Below are positions 12,385-21,675 of a stretch of DNA of 64,000 nucleotides, in pieces. This DNA is from Bacillus nakamurai (GTDB lineage: Bacteria > Bacillota > Bacilli > Bacillales > Bacillaceae): positions 1 to 64,000 of the forward strand of contig NZ_LSAZ01000005.1 of assembly GCF_001584325.1 (NCBI RefSeq), read 5' to 3'. Both the position numbers and the translations under genes were made by a program. Below the pieces are notes generated by a model that worked only from the letters and a program-made list of their open reading frames with translations, was not told the DNA's origin and did not search any database. Each line of letters begins with the position of its first letter. The stretch's first letter is position 1.

Positions 12385-13764
12385 ATGGATACAATTGCAG
12401 CGATTTCTACTCCGATGGGGGAAGGCGCGATTGCGATCGTTCGGCTGAGCGGGCCTGAAGCCGTACAAATCGCCGACAGAATGTACAAGGGACCGAAAGG
12501 GAAAACGCTCAGTTCAGCGGAATCCCATACCATTCATTACGGCCATATTGCAGACAGCCGGACAGGACGGATCATTGAGGAAGTGATGGTGTCTGTTTTA
12601 AGAGCGCCGAGAACATTCACGAGGGAAGACGTGATTGAAATCAATTGTCACGGAGGAATTGTGACCGTGAATCAAGTGCTCCAGCTTGCTTTAAGAGAAG
12701 GGGCGAGATTGGCCGAACCCGGTGAGTTTACGAAGCGCGCATTTTTAAACGGGCGGATTGACCTTTCGCAGGCGGAAGCTGTGATGGATTTAATCAGAGC
12801 GAAAACGGACCGTGCCATGAATGTCGCCATGAATCAAATGGAAGGGCGCCTTTCAGCGCTTGTCCGCCGTCTGCGTGACGAATTGTTAGAAACCCTCGCC
12901 CATGTTGAGGTAAATATAGATTATCCGGAATATGATGACGTGGAAGAAATGACGCATCAGCTATTAGTAGAGAAGGCAAGCGGCGTGAAGAAAGAAATCG
13001 ATGCGCTGCTGCGGACATCTGAGCAGGGGAAAATTTTGCGTGAAGGGCTGTCTACCGTTATTATCGGCCGTCCGAATGTGGGGAAATCCTCTTTGCTTAA
13101 CAGCCTTGTCCATGAAACGAAAGCGATTGTGACCGATATTCCGGGAACGACGCGTGATGTGATCGAGGAATACGTCAATGTCCGGGGCGTGCCGCTCCGG
13201 CTGGTTGATACGGCCGGTATTCGTGAGACAGAGGACATTGTGGAAAGAATCGGCGTTGAGCGTTCACGCCAGGTTCTGAAGGAAGCGGATTTAATTTTGC
13301 TCGTGCTTAATTACAGCGAAGAGCTTTCTGAAGAAGATGTCAAGTTGTTCGAAGCGGTTGAGGGAATGGACGTCATTGTCATTATGAATAAGACGGATCT
13401 TGAGGCTAAGATTGACGCTGAGCGCGTCACGGAGCTTGCAAACGGCCGTCCCGTCGTCACGACCTCATTGCTGAAAGAAGAAGGCATTAATGACTTAGAG
13501 GAAGCGATTCAGTCGTTATTTTATACAGGAGCGATCGAAAGCGGAGATCTTACCTATGTCAGCAACACCCGTCATATTTCAATTCTGCATCAGGCGAAAC
13601 AAGCTATTGAAGATGCGCTTAACGGAATTGAACAGGATGTACCGATCGATATGGTGCAGATTGACTTGACACGATGCTGGGAACTGTTGGGCGAAATCAT
13701 CGGTGATGCCGTCCACGAAAGCTTAATCGATCAGCTCTTTTCACAGTTTTGTTTAGGAAAATAA
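12385..13764 (+). CDS. mnmE: tRNA modification GTPase MnmE
   Basis: MnmE works with MnmG to place the cmnm5 group on wobble U34 of certain tRNAs. The 459-residue protein has an N-terminal tetrahydrofolate-binding domain, a helical domain, and an inserted G domain ([20 protein letters not shown]). It ends in the reactive C-terminal motif CLGK. ATG 12385 is used because the in-frame GTG at 12376 lies inside the ribosome site. mnmG starts 17 bases downstream. Confidence 0.97.
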   Translation: MDTIAAISTPMGEGAIAIVRLSGPEAVQIADRMYKGPKGKTLSSAESHTIHYGHIADSRTGRIIEEVMVSVLRAPRTFTREDVIEINCHGGIVTVNQVLQLALREGARLAEPGEFTKRAFLNGRIDLSQAEAVMDLIRAKTDRAMNVAMNQMEGRLSALVRRLRDELLETLAHVEVNIDYPEYDDVEEMTHQLLVEKASGVKKEIDALLRTSEQGKILREGLSTVIIGRPNVGKSSLLNSLVHETKAIVTDIPGTTRDVIEEYVNVRGVPLRLVDTAGIRETEDIVERIGVERSRQVLKEADLILLVLNYSEELSEEDVKLFEAVEGMDVIVIMNKTDLEAKIDAERVTELANGRPVVTTSLLKEEGINDLEEAIQSLFYTGAIESGDLTYVSNTRHISILHQAKQAIEDALNGIEQDVPIDMVQIDLTRCWELLGEIIGDAVHESLIDQLFSQFCLGK

Positions 13765-13780
13765 AAGGGAGGAAAAAACC

Positions 13781-15667
13781 ATGGGGTATGAAGCAGGCCA
13801 ATACGACGTGATTGTCATTGGCGCCGGGCATGCAGGTGTTGAGGCTGCCCTCGCATCAGCGCGCCAAGGAGCCAAAACGCTTGTTTTGACGATTAATCTT
13901 GATATGGTTGCGTTTATGCCATGTAATCCGTCTGTCGGCGGCCCCGCGAAAGGGATTGTCGTCCGCGAAATTGACGCGCTCGGCGGAGAAATGGCTAGAA
14001 ATATAGATAAAACTCATATTCAAATGAGAATGCTGAATACAGGAAAAGGACCGGCTGTGCGTGCGCTGCGTGCGCAGGCGGATAAATTCCAATACCAGCA
14101 TGAGATGAAACGTACGCTTGAAAAAACACCGAATGTAACGCTGCTGCAGGGAATTGCGGAGCGCTTAATTATTGAAGACGGAGAGTGCCGGGGCGTCATT
14201 ACGCAAACCGGTGCTGAATACAAGGCGAAAACGGTAGTTCTGACAACCGGAACCTACCTGAGAGGAAGAATCATTTTAGGTGATTTATCTTACTCAAGCG
14301 GCCCGAATAACCAGCAGCCGTCTATTAAACTTTCTGAGCATTTGGAGGAGCTTGGTTTCGATCTTGTTCGTTTTAAAACGGGAACGCCTCCGCGTGTCTC
14401 AAGCGATTCGATTGATTACAGCAAAACGGAAATTCAGCCGGGGGATTCAGTTCCGCGCGCTTTCTCCTATGAAACGGTTGAATACATTACGGATCAGCTT
14501 CCTTGCTGGCTGACTTATACAAGTCCTGAGACTCATGAGATCATCGACAGCAACCTGCACCGTTCGCCAATGTATTCCGGTATGATTAAAGGGACGGGTC
14601 CGAGATATTGTCCTTCCATTGAAGATAAAGTCGTCCGATTTAATGATAAACCGCGCCATCAGATTTTCCTTGAGCCGGAAGGCAGAAATACGCAGGAAGT
14701 ATATGTTCAAGGGCTATCTACAAGTCTCCCTGAGGATGTACAGCAGCGGATGCTTGCGACCATTCCGGGATTGGAAAATGTGCAAATGATGAGAGCCGGT
14801 TATGCGATTGAGTATGACGCGATTGTTCCGACACAGCTTTGGCCTACACTGGAGACGAAAAAAATCCCTAATCTGTTTACAGCCGGCCAAATCAACGGTA
14901 CATCAGGTTACGAGGAAGCCGCTGGACAAGGAATTATGGCAGGAATTAACGCCGGCCGTAAAGCGCTTGGAAAAGAAGAAGTCATTCTCAGCCGTTCCGA
15001 TGCTTATATCGGAGTATTAATTGATGATTTGGTTACAAAAGGCACCAATGAACCATACCGTCTATTGACTTCACGGGCGGAATACAGACTGCTGCTTCGC
15101 CATGACAACGCGGATCTCCGTCTGACGGAAATCGGCCATGAGATCGGCTTAATTTCTGACGAGCGCTTTGAAGCGTTTAAAAAGAAAAAAGCGGCGATTG
15201 AGGCTGAGAAAAAACGCCTCTGGTCAGTTATTATCAAGCCGACTGCTGAAAACCAGGAGTATATTCGATCTCTTGGCGGAAGCGAATTAAAAGACGGGGT
15301 GCGCGGCACTGATTTGATGAAACGTCCTGAAATGAACTATGAAACGGTAACAAAACTTGCGCCGGCTGATTCCCCGGTTCCGCAAGATGTGGCGGAGCAA
15401 GTGGAAATCCAAGTGAAATATGAAGGGTATATTGAAAAATCCCTTCAGCAAGTTGAAAAGCTAAAGAAAATGGAAAACAAAAAAATTCCTGATCGGATTG
15501 ATTATGACGCGATTAAAGGAATTGCCACAGAGGCCCGTCAAAAGCTGAAAGAAGTGCGACCTTTATCAGTTGCTCAGGCTTCACGTATTTCCGGTGTCAA
15601 TCCGGCAGACATCTCAATCCTGCTTGTGTACTTAGAGCAGGGCCGTATTGCCAAGGTAGCTGAATAG
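13781..15667 (+). CDS. mnmG: tRNA modification enzyme MnmG (GidA)
   Basis: MnmG is the FAD-dependent partner of MnmE. The N-terminal dinucleotide-binding motif is [12 protein letters not shown]. The family motifs [11 protein letters not shown] and [18 protein letters not shown] are present. The length of 628 residues is standard. It is followed after 13 bases by rsmG in the same operon. Confidence 0.97.
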   Translation: MGYEAGQYDVIVIGAGHAGVEAALASARQGAKTLVLTINLDMVAFMPCNPSVGGPAKGIVVREIDALGGEMARNIDKTHIQMRMLNTGKGPAVRALRAQADKFQYQHEMKRTLEKTPNVTLLQGIAERLIIEDGECRGVITQTGAEYKAKTVVLTTGTYLRGRIILGDLSYSSGPNNQQPSIKLSEHLEELGFDLVRFKTGTPPRVSSDSIDYSKTEIQPGDSVPRAFSYETVEYITDQLPCWLTYTSPETHEIIDSNLHRSPMYSGMIKGTGPRYCPSIEDKVVRFNDKPRHQIFLEPEGRNTQEVYVQGLSTSLPEDVQQRMLATIPGLENVQMMRAGYAIEYDAIVPTQLWPTLETKKIPNLFTAGQINGTSGYEEAAGQGIMAGINAGRKALGKEEVILSRSDAYIGVLIDDLVTKGTNEPYRLLTSRAEYRLLLRHDNADLRLTEIGHEIGLISDERFEAFKKKKAAIEAEKKRLWSVIIKPTAENQEYIRSLGGSELKDGVRGTDLMKRPEMNYETVTKLAPADSPVPQDVAEQVEIQVKYEGYIEKSLQQVEKLKKMENKKIPDRIDYDAIKGIATEARQKLKEVRPLSVAQASRISGVNPADISILLVYLEQGRIAKVAE

Positions 15668-15680
15668 AAAGGATGACGGT

Positions 15681-16400
15681 ATGAATATAGAGGAATTTAC
15701 ATCCGGTTTAGCGGAGAAAGGGATTTCCCTTTCTGACCGCCAGCTGGAGCAGTTCGAGTTGTATTATGAGATGCTCGTGGAATGGAACGAAAAAATGAAT
15801 CTGACTTCCATCACTGAGAAAAAGGAAGTATATCTTAAGCATTTTTATGATTCGATTACGGCGGCATTTTATATTGATTTTGAAAACATTACAAGCCTTT
15901 GTGATGTGGGCGCGGGCGCCGGTTTCCCCAGTCTGCCCATCAAAATCTGCTTCCCGCATCTGCATGTTACCATCGTCGATTCACTAAATAAGCGGATTAC
16001 CTTTTTGGAAAACTTGTCTGACGCTTTACAATTGGAGCATACGACGTTTGTCCATGACAGGGCGGAGACATTCGGACAACGGAAGGAAGTTCGGGAAAGC
16101 TTTGATCTCGTAACAGCCCGCGCAGTTGCGCGTCTTTCGGTGCTGAGTGAGCTTTGTCTTCCATTGGTCAAGAAAAACGGCGTATTTGCCGCGTTAAAAG
16201 CGGCAGCCGCTGATGAAGAGCTGAAAGCGGGGCAAAAGGCGATTAAAGTTTTGGGCGGAGAGCTTGAAGATATCTACTCCTTCACACTTCCCGTTGAAGA
16301 AAGTGAGCGGAACATCATCATCATCCGCAAAACAAAAAGCACTCCGAAAAAATATCCGAGAAAACCGGGAACTCCTAATAAATCGCCAATTGAAGGGTAA
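15681..16400 (+). CDS. rsmG: 16S rRNA m7G527 methyltransferase RsmG
   Basis: RsmG methylates G527 of 16S rRNA. Loss gives low-level streptomycin resistance in bacilli. The 239-residue SAM-dependent enzyme has the binding motif [14 protein letters not shown] and the acidic [10 protein letters not shown] that follows. It is full length and the last gene of the mnmE operon. No strong terminator is visible before noc. Confidence 0.96.
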   Translation: MNIEEFTSGLAEKGISLSDRQLEQFELYYEMLVEWNEKMNLTSITEKKEVYLKHFYDSITAAFYIDFENITSLCDVGAGAGFPSLPIKICFPHLHVTIVDSLNKRITFLENLSDALQLEHTTFVHDRAETFGQRKEVRESFDLVTARAVARLSVLSELCLPLVKKNGVFAALKAAAADEELKAGQKAIKVLGGELEDIYSFTLPVEESERNIIIIRKTKSTPKKYPRKPGTPNKSPIEG

Positions 16401-16521
16401 TTTAGACAGCCTGATGTGACAATTCCATCATATTTTCTTCAAAATTGATGAAGATACAGCAGGAAAAACCATGAGAAAATAGAATTATAAAAATGGCAGT
16501 TTTTAAAGGTGGTGTAGGTAC

Positions 16522-17373
16522 ATGAAGCATTCATTCTCTCGTTTCTTCGGGCTTGGTGAGAAGGAAGAGGAACCGGAGATAGCTGAGCATGATACAAACA
16601 AAGAAGAGATACTCGAAATACCGGTACATGCTATCGTTCCCAACCGTTTTCAGCCACGCACCATTTTCTCAGATGAAAAAATCAAAGAGTTAGCAATGAC
16701 CATTCATACACACGGCATTATTCAGCCGATTGTTGTCAGACATACAGAGGATGAAGGACAATATGAGCTCATTGCGGGTGAAAGGCGCTGGAGAGCGGTA
16801 CAGACGCTCGAATGGGAGAAGATTCCCGCTATTATAAAGGATTTCTCTGATACTGAAACAGCATCTGTCGCTTTGATTGAAAACCTGCAAAGGGAAGAAT
16901 TGTCTTCTATTGAGGAAGCGCATGCATATGCAAGGCTGTTAGAGCTCCACGATTTGACGCAGGAAGCCTTGGCGCAGCGTTTAGGAAAAGGCCAGTCAAC
17001 GATTGCGAACAAACTCCGCTTGTTAAAGCTGCCTGAACCCGTCCAGGAAGCGATTATGGAGAAAAAAATTACGGAACGCCATGCGAGAGCCATGATTCCG
17101 CTCAAGCAGCCCGATCTCCAAATCACATTGCTCGCGGAAATCATCGAGAAAAGCTTAAACGTAAAGCAGACGGAAGACCGTGTGGTTAAAATGCTTGAAC
17201 AGGATAAGCGGAAACCGAAACCGAGACGCAAGGCGTTCAGCAGGGATACAAGAATCGCGATGAATACGATCCGCCAGTCACTGTCAATGGTTGAAGACAG
17301 CGGCGTCAGGCTGAATACTGAGGAAGAAGAATTCGAAGAGTACATTCAATTGACGATTCGGATACCTAAATAA
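16522..17373 (+). CDS. noc: Nucleoid occlusion protein Noc
   Basis: Noc is a ParB-family CTPase that binds its own sites and the membrane to stop division over the nucleoid. It has an N-terminal amphipathic helix ([17 protein letters not shown]), ParB N-domain motifs ([23 protein letters not shown]) and a helix-turn-helix ([20 protein letters not shown]). At 283 residues it is a paralogue of the nearby Spo0J. It has its own terminator. Confidence 0.96.
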   Translation: MKHSFSRFFGLGEKEEEPEIAEHDTNKEEILEIPVHAIVPNRFQPRTIFSDEKIKELAMTIHTHGIIQPIVVRHTEDEGQYELIAGERRWRAVQTLEWEKIPAIIKDFSDTETASVALIENLQREELSSIEEAHAYARLLELHDLTQEALAQRLGKGQSTIANKLRLLKLPEPVQEAIMEKKITERHARAMIPLKQPDLQITLLAEIIEKSLNVKQTEDRVVKMLEQDKRKPKPRRKAFSRDTRIAMNTIRQSLSMVEDSGVRLNTEEEEFEEYIQLTIRIPK

Positions 17374-17405
17374 AAACTCTCCTGATAGCAGGGGAGTTTT
17401 TATTT
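17373..17405 (+). terminator. noc terminator
   Basis: AAAACTCTCCTG pairs with CAGGGGAGTTTT (17389-17400), loop ATAG, then a T-rich stretch. Confidence 0.85.
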
Positions 17406-17550
17406 TATAAGGAAAAAACTTTAGTTATATTAGTATAATAATAAGTTTCGTTTCTATACATTAATTTGGTAAGTGTAAAATTTTTCTTTCTGCAACGTAA
17501 CATGTCTTTTTACAGTCAAAAAAGTACCGTTATGAGAGAACTTATAAGAG

Positions 17551-17619
17551 AAAGCGTTTTTTTACTTTACATTTTTTTCTCTTACCGATAAACAAATTAT
17601 GAAAAAAATAAAACGCTTT
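17551..17619. repeat. Inverted repeat upstream of soj
   Basis: The 307-base gap between noc and soj holds perfect 10-base inverted arms AAAGCGTTTT (17551-17560) and AAAACGCTTT (17610-17619), 49 bases apart, in very AT-rich DNA. A possible -10 GATAATAT follows at 17631. It may be two half-sites of a regulator, but none can be named from sequence. Confidence 0.45.
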
Positions 17620-17680
17620 ACTCTTTTTTTGATAATATAGAGTCAAGACAGTACATGTTCATGTGAAGGTAGGTGACATC

Positions 17681-18442
17681 GTGGGAAAAATCATAGCAAT
17701 TACGAACCAAAAAGGCGGAGTCGGAAAAACGACGACTTCTGTTAATCTTGGGGCTTGTTTGGCTTACATAGGTAAAAGGGTTCTTCTTGTTGATATCGAT
17801 CCGCAGGGCAATGCAACGAGCGGATTAGGGATTGAAAAAGCCGATGTGGATCATTGTGTGTACGATATTCTAGTAGATGACGCAGATGTAACAAATATTA
17901 TTAAACCGACTTCAGTAGAGAACTTAGATGTCATTCCGGCCACGATACAGCTTGCAGGAGCGGAAATAGAATTGGTTCCGACGATCTCAAGGGAGGTCCG
18001 GTTAAAAAGAGCATTAGAATCAGTTAAACAAAATTATGATTACATGATTATCGATTGTCCGCCGTCTCTCGGGTTATTAACGATCAACGCGCTTACTGCC
18101 TCAGATTCAGTCGTTATCCCGGTTCAATGCGAATATTACGCTCTTGAAGGATTAAGTCAATTATTAAATACAGTGCGGCTCGTGCAAAAGCATTTAAATA
18201 CCGACTTAATGATTGAAGGAGTGCTTCTGACGATGCTTGATGCGAGAACGAATCTCGGCATTCAGGTCATAGAAGAGGTGAAGAAATATTTTAGAGATAA
18301 GGTGTACCAGACCATTATCCCTCGTAATGTCCGTTTAAGTGAGGCGCCGAGTCACGGCAAGCCGATTATATTATACGATCCGCGTTCGAGAGGTGCGGAA
18401 GTATATTTAGATTTAGCAAAGGAAGTGGCAGCGAATGGCTAA
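17681..18442 (+). CDS. soj: Chromosome partitioning ATPase Soj (ParA)
   Basis: Soj is a ParA-type ATPase that controls DnaA and, with Spo0J, origin segregation. It has the deviant Walker A KGGVGKTT near residue 14 and Walker B DYMIIDCPPSLG. GTG 17681 (MGKIIAITNQ, 253 residues) is chosen over an upstream codon because AGGTGAC sits just before it. Its end overlaps the start of spo0J by eight bases. Confidence 0.97.
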   Translation: MGKIIAITNQKGGVGKTTTSVNLGACLAYIGKRVLLVDIDPQGNATSGLGIEKADVDHCVYDILVDDADVTNIIKPTSVENLDVIPATIQLAGAEIELVPTISREVRLKRALESVKQNYDYMIIDCPPSLGLLTINALTASDSVVIPVQCEYYALEGLSQLLNTVRLVQKHLNTDLMIEGVLLTMLDARTNLGIQVIEEVKKYFRDKVYQTIIPRNVRLSEAPSHGKPIILYDPRSRGAEVYLDLAKEVAANG

Positions 18443-19286
18443 AGGTGGGCTCGGAAAAGGGATTAATGCGTTGTTTAATCAAGTTGATTTGTCTGAAGAG
18501 ACGGTTGAGGAAATTAAAATCAGCGATTTACGGCCTAATCCTTATCAGCCAAGAAAGCATTTTGACGAGGAGTCATTAGCTGAATTAAAGGAATCTGTTT
18601 TACAGCATGGCATTCTCCAGCCTATCATAGTAAGAAAATCGTTAAAGGGTTATGATATTGTCGCCGGTGAACGCCGTTATCGTGCCGCTAAGCTTGCCGG
18701 TAAAGATACTGTGCCAGCTATTGTGCGTGAGTTATCTGAATCACTGATGCGGGAAATCGCCTTATTGGAAAACCTTCAGCGTGAAGATCTATCACCGCTT
18801 GAAGAAGCCTTGGCGTATGATTCGCTGCTGAAGCATTTAGATCTTACACAAGAACAATTAGCTAAACGGCTTGGGAAAAGCAGACCTCATATTGCAAACC
18901 ATCTAAGATTGCTGACGCTTCCTGAGAGCATCCAGCAGCTGATTGCCGAAGGCACGTTATCTATGGGGCACGGCAGAACGTTACTCGGTTTGAAAAACAA
19001 AAGTAAGCTCGAACCGCTAGTTAAGAAAGTGGTTGACGAACAGCTAAACGTACGCCAGTTGGAGCAGCTGATTCAGCAATTAAACAGCAATGTTTCACGT
19101 GAAACAAAGAAAAAAGAACCTGTTCAGGATGTTGTCTTAAAAGAGCGAGAATCGTATTTGCAAAACTACTTCGGGACAACTGTAAATATTAAGAGACAAA
19201 AGAAAAAGGGGAAAATTGAGATTGAATTTTTCTCTAACGAAGATCTTGAACGCATTCTTGAGCTTTTGTCTGAAAGAGAATCTTAA
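18435..19286 (+). CDS. spo0J: Chromosome partitioning protein Spo0J (ParB)
   Basis: Spo0J is a CTP-dependent clamp that loads at parS and recruits SMC. The CTP-binding motif GERRYRAAKLAG, the ENLQREDLSPLEEA segment and the helix-turn-helix LAKRLGKSRPHIANHLRLL are present. The length is 283 residues. A perfect parS site lies inside its coding sequence at 19091-19106, as in B. subtilis. Confidence 0.97.
   Translation: MAKGGLGKGINALFNQVDLSEETVEEIKISDLRPNPYQPRKHFDEESLAELKESVLQHGILQPIIVRKSLKGYDIVAGERRYRAAKLAGKDTVPAIVRELSESLMREIALLENLQREDLSPLEEALAYDSLLKHLDLTQEQLAKRLGKSRPHIANHLRLLTLPESIQQLIAEGTLSMGHGRTLLGLKNKSKLEPLVKKVVDEQLNVRQLEQLIQQLNSNVSRETKKKEPVQDVVLKERESYLQNYFGTTVNIKRQKKKGKIEIEFFSNEDLERILELLSERES
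19091..19106. other. parS site inside spo0J
   Basis: TGTTTCACGTGAAACA, the perfect 16-base palindromic parS consensus recognised by Spo0J. Confidence 0.97.
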
Positions 19287-19318
19287 AAAACCATCTTTTT
19301 TGTGAAAGATGGTTTTTT
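19285..19318. terminator. Bidirectional terminator spo0J / yyaC
   Basis: AAAAAACCATCTTT pairs with AAAGATGGTTTTTT with a short loop. A and T tracts on both sides serve the two convergent genes. Confidence 0.85.
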
Positions 19319-19931
19319 ATATGCGCCTCGAAAGCTTATGGAACGGATTAAGCCGCTCCTGTCTTCCTTCTGCCTTATCTGTTAATTGTAAGCCCTCAGC
19401 TAAAACATTTGCCATGCTCATGACGAGGTGAAGCCTCGTATTTTGCAGGACGAAATACTCCATAAACCCGCTTACATTGACAATGCCATTAATGTGAATG
19501 TCCCCGATCTCAGGCAGGTCTTTCTGTACGCCCGCTCCGGGTTTAAGCGGCCCATCGCCGATCTGAAATGACCCTACACTTTTAACGCGGCCTAAACACG
19601 CATCGACCGCAATAACAAACGGGTTTCTATGTATGCGTTGAATTTCCTTGAGTTTGTCTTTCATATTTACTGCGTGAACCGGATCTGACAGAGTTCCGTA
19701 CACATGCAATCTGCCTAACTCCATCTTCTCTAATTTTGATCCTACGAGCGGACCTAATGAATCTCCGGTAGATCGATCTGTGCCGATACACACGGTTACT
19801 AACGGTCTGCCGGCTGCTTTACGTAAGGATGAAGCGAGGATTGCTTGTATTTGGTTTGCGGCAGCAGAATCCGTATGTGAAACATATTGCTTTGCCCGTT
19901 CTTGAGAAAAAAGCCCGCCTTTTCGATTCAT
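19317..19931 (-). CDS. yyaC: Spore protease YyaC (GPR-like, DUF1256)
   Basis: YyaC is a sporulation protein of the DUF1256 family, related to the spore protease GPR. Conserved segments are CIGTDRSTGDSLGPLVG, VYGTLSDPVHAVN and AVDACLGRVKSVG, which include the expected acidic residues. ATG 19931 (MNRKGGLFSQ) is better spaced from AAGGAA than the upstream GTG at 19940. It converges on spo0J. Confidence 0.88.
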   Translation of the reverse strand: MNRKGGLFSQERAKQYVSHTDSAAANQIQAILASSLRKAAGRPLVTVCIGTDRSTGDSLGPLVGSKLEKMELGRLHVYGTLSDPVHAVNMKDKLKEIQRIHRNPFVIAVDACLGRVKSVGSFQIGDGPLKPGAGVQKDLPEIGDIHINGIVNVSGFMEYFVLQNTRLHLVMSMANVLAEGLQLTDKAEGRQERLNPFHKLSRRI

Positions 19932-20317
19932 AGGGTTCACTTCCTTGTCATGTCATACGAATATTACATTGTTGTTTTTGGTTATGTATGGTTGTTTACA
20001 GTATATCCAGCGGCATCTTTTTTTATGCTTTATGGGAGTGATTAGCTGTGCGGTAAGTTTTAAAAGAAGGAAAGGAATAGAGGAAAAAAATGAACCTAGA
20101 GCGGTACTCCAAGTGCATGTGTGAGTAAAACCATATCGACATATCGGTGATTTTATATTTTTAATGCCGTTGTGGTCTATCATGTAAAAGAAGTCTGATT
20201 ATTCAATATTTAATATCATATCATATTTATCTCGTTTGTATGAATGATTGCTGAAGTCCCTCAATATAGTAGCAGTATGCGGGAACAAGCAGAATTTTTA
20301 CCTATGAGGTGATAAGG
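19932..20317. other. Intergenic region yyaC / yyaD
   Basis: About 385 bases between divergent genes. A weak leftward reading frame (19953-20183) has no ribosome site or recognisable protein. I see no RNA structure or repeat here. It presumably holds the two divergent promoters, which I could not define with confidence. Confidence 0.5.
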
Positions 20318-21337
20318 TTGTGGAGAGCCGGGATGAGATGGATGCTGCTCATATTAAGCAGCCTGATTGGGGCCGGATATGCAAGCGGACAGGAAATATG
20401 GCAGTTTTTCGGCGTAGAAAGCGGACTGGCTATTGTATTGTTTACGGTCATGTTCAGCATTTCGGCTTATATCGTGTTGAAGATCAGCTATCGGGTTCAA
20501 TCTGCGCATTTTTTACCGGTGCTTGAGCATCTTATGGGGCCGCTGCTTGCCAAAGTCTATGATGTTCTTATTATGTTTTATTTATTTTCGACAACAACGG
20601 TGATGATTGCGGGAGGCGGAGTGACCTTGCAGATGTACAAGCTTCCGTTTTGGATTGGCATTTTGCTTTTTTGCGGGGTTACCGTCTGTTTATTCTTTTG
20701 GGATATCAAAGGAATATTATCGTTAAATAGTATTTTAATACCGATTCTTGTGGCGGGCCTGCTTTATGCATTGATTTTTTTTCAGACAACCCATCACTAT
20801 ACGTGGACCATTGATTTGGCCCGGCAATACAATTGGCCGGCTAGTATTACATTTACCTCTTTAAATATTCTTTCGGTTGTAGCGATCCTCTCTTCTGTCG
20901 GTAAGGATATGAAGGGACTTGGGGAAGCGAAAATCGCCAGTGTGGCGAGCGGGTTGATCTTTGGCGTCATTTCATTTGTTTATAATGAGACACTTGTACA
21001 GCTTTCGGGCAGTCTTTCACAATATGAGATTCCCCTGTTCGCCGTACTTGAGGGTGCTCCCTATCCGTTATTTCTCTTTATGGCTGCCGTGCTGTTTTTG
21101 GCGATATATACAACAACTGTGTCAGGGTTATTCGGATTGTCGAGCCGTATGCTTGCTTTTGTAAAACTGCCGAGGTGGGCGCTCGTATTTCTCCTTTTGG
21201 CCGCGATGGTGCCTTTTACGACAATTGGTTTTTCAGATTTGATCGCTTTTTTATATCCTATTTACGGGCTTTTGAATCTTTATTTGCTGGTGTGTTTGCT
21301 GCTTTATCCGATATTAGGTAAATGGAAAAAAATATAA
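20318..21337 (+). CDS. yyaD: YkvI-like multispanning membrane protein (YyaD position)
   Basis: A 339-residue integral membrane protein with about ten hydrophobic segments. It starts WRAGMRWMLLILSSLIGAG. The motif SSLIGAGYASGQEIWQFF resembles YkvI-type proteins of the APC transporter superfamily. The TTG start at 20318 is supported by GAGGTGAT just upstream. Position between yyaC and yyzM matches yyaD of B. subtilis. Substrate unknown, and the symbol rests on synteny and length. Confidence 0.7.
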   Translation: MWRAGMRWMLLILSSLIGAGYASGQEIWQFFGVESGLAIVLFTVMFSISAYIVLKISYRVQSAHFLPVLEHLMGPLLAKVYDVLIMFYLFSTTTVMIAGGGVTLQMYKLPFWIGILLFCGVTVCLFFWDIKGILSLNSILIPILVAGLLYALIFFQTTHHYTWTIDLARQYNWPASITFTSLNILSVVAILSSVGKDMKGLGEAKIASVASGLIFGVISFVYNETLVQLSGSLSQYEIPLFAVLEGAPYPLFLFMAAVLFLAIYTTTVSGLFGLSSRMLAFVKLPRWALVFLLLAAMVPFTTIGFSDLIAFLYPIYGLLNLYLLVCLLLYPILGKWKKI

Positions 21338-21422
21338 GTGTCATTTTGAGTGCGGTCATTGCTCTTATCCTCTCTTTTTTTGTACAATAAATAAAGCAGT
21401 CTATGAAGAGAGGTGAAGGGTC

Positions 21423-21629
21423 TTGGCGGATAAAGACTTTGGCCTGAATGATATTGTTGAAATGAAGAAACCGCACCCGTGCGGTGAGAACAGATGGAAA
21501 ATCATTCGGATGGGAATGGATATTCGGATTAAATGCATGGGATGTTCCCACAGCGTTATGATTCCGAGAAGAGATTTTGAAAGAAAGCTGAAGAAAGTAC
21601 TCGTCAAGCATGAGGAGCCTACATCATAG
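21423..21629 (+). CDS. yyzM: DUF951 small protein YyzM
   Basis: A 68-residue protein with the DUF951 pattern: VEMKKPHPCG near the start, then RMGMDIRIKCMGC and a basic tail. The Cys spacing suggests metal binding. The start is TTG at 21423, after AGAGGTGAAGG. It is conserved next to ychF in many Firmicutes. Biological role unknown. Confidence 0.85.
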   Translation: MADKDFGLNDIVEMKKPHPCGENRWKIIRMGMDIRIKCMGCSHSVMIPRRDFERKLKKVLVKHEEPTS

Positions 21630-21675
21630 AGGCTTGCGCTCATGCTTTTTCATATAGAAGAGAGGGAGAGACCTG

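Noticed and set aside
19953..20183. Leftward 76-codon frame between yyaC and yyaD
   Set aside because: No ribosome site, no recognisable composition or family.
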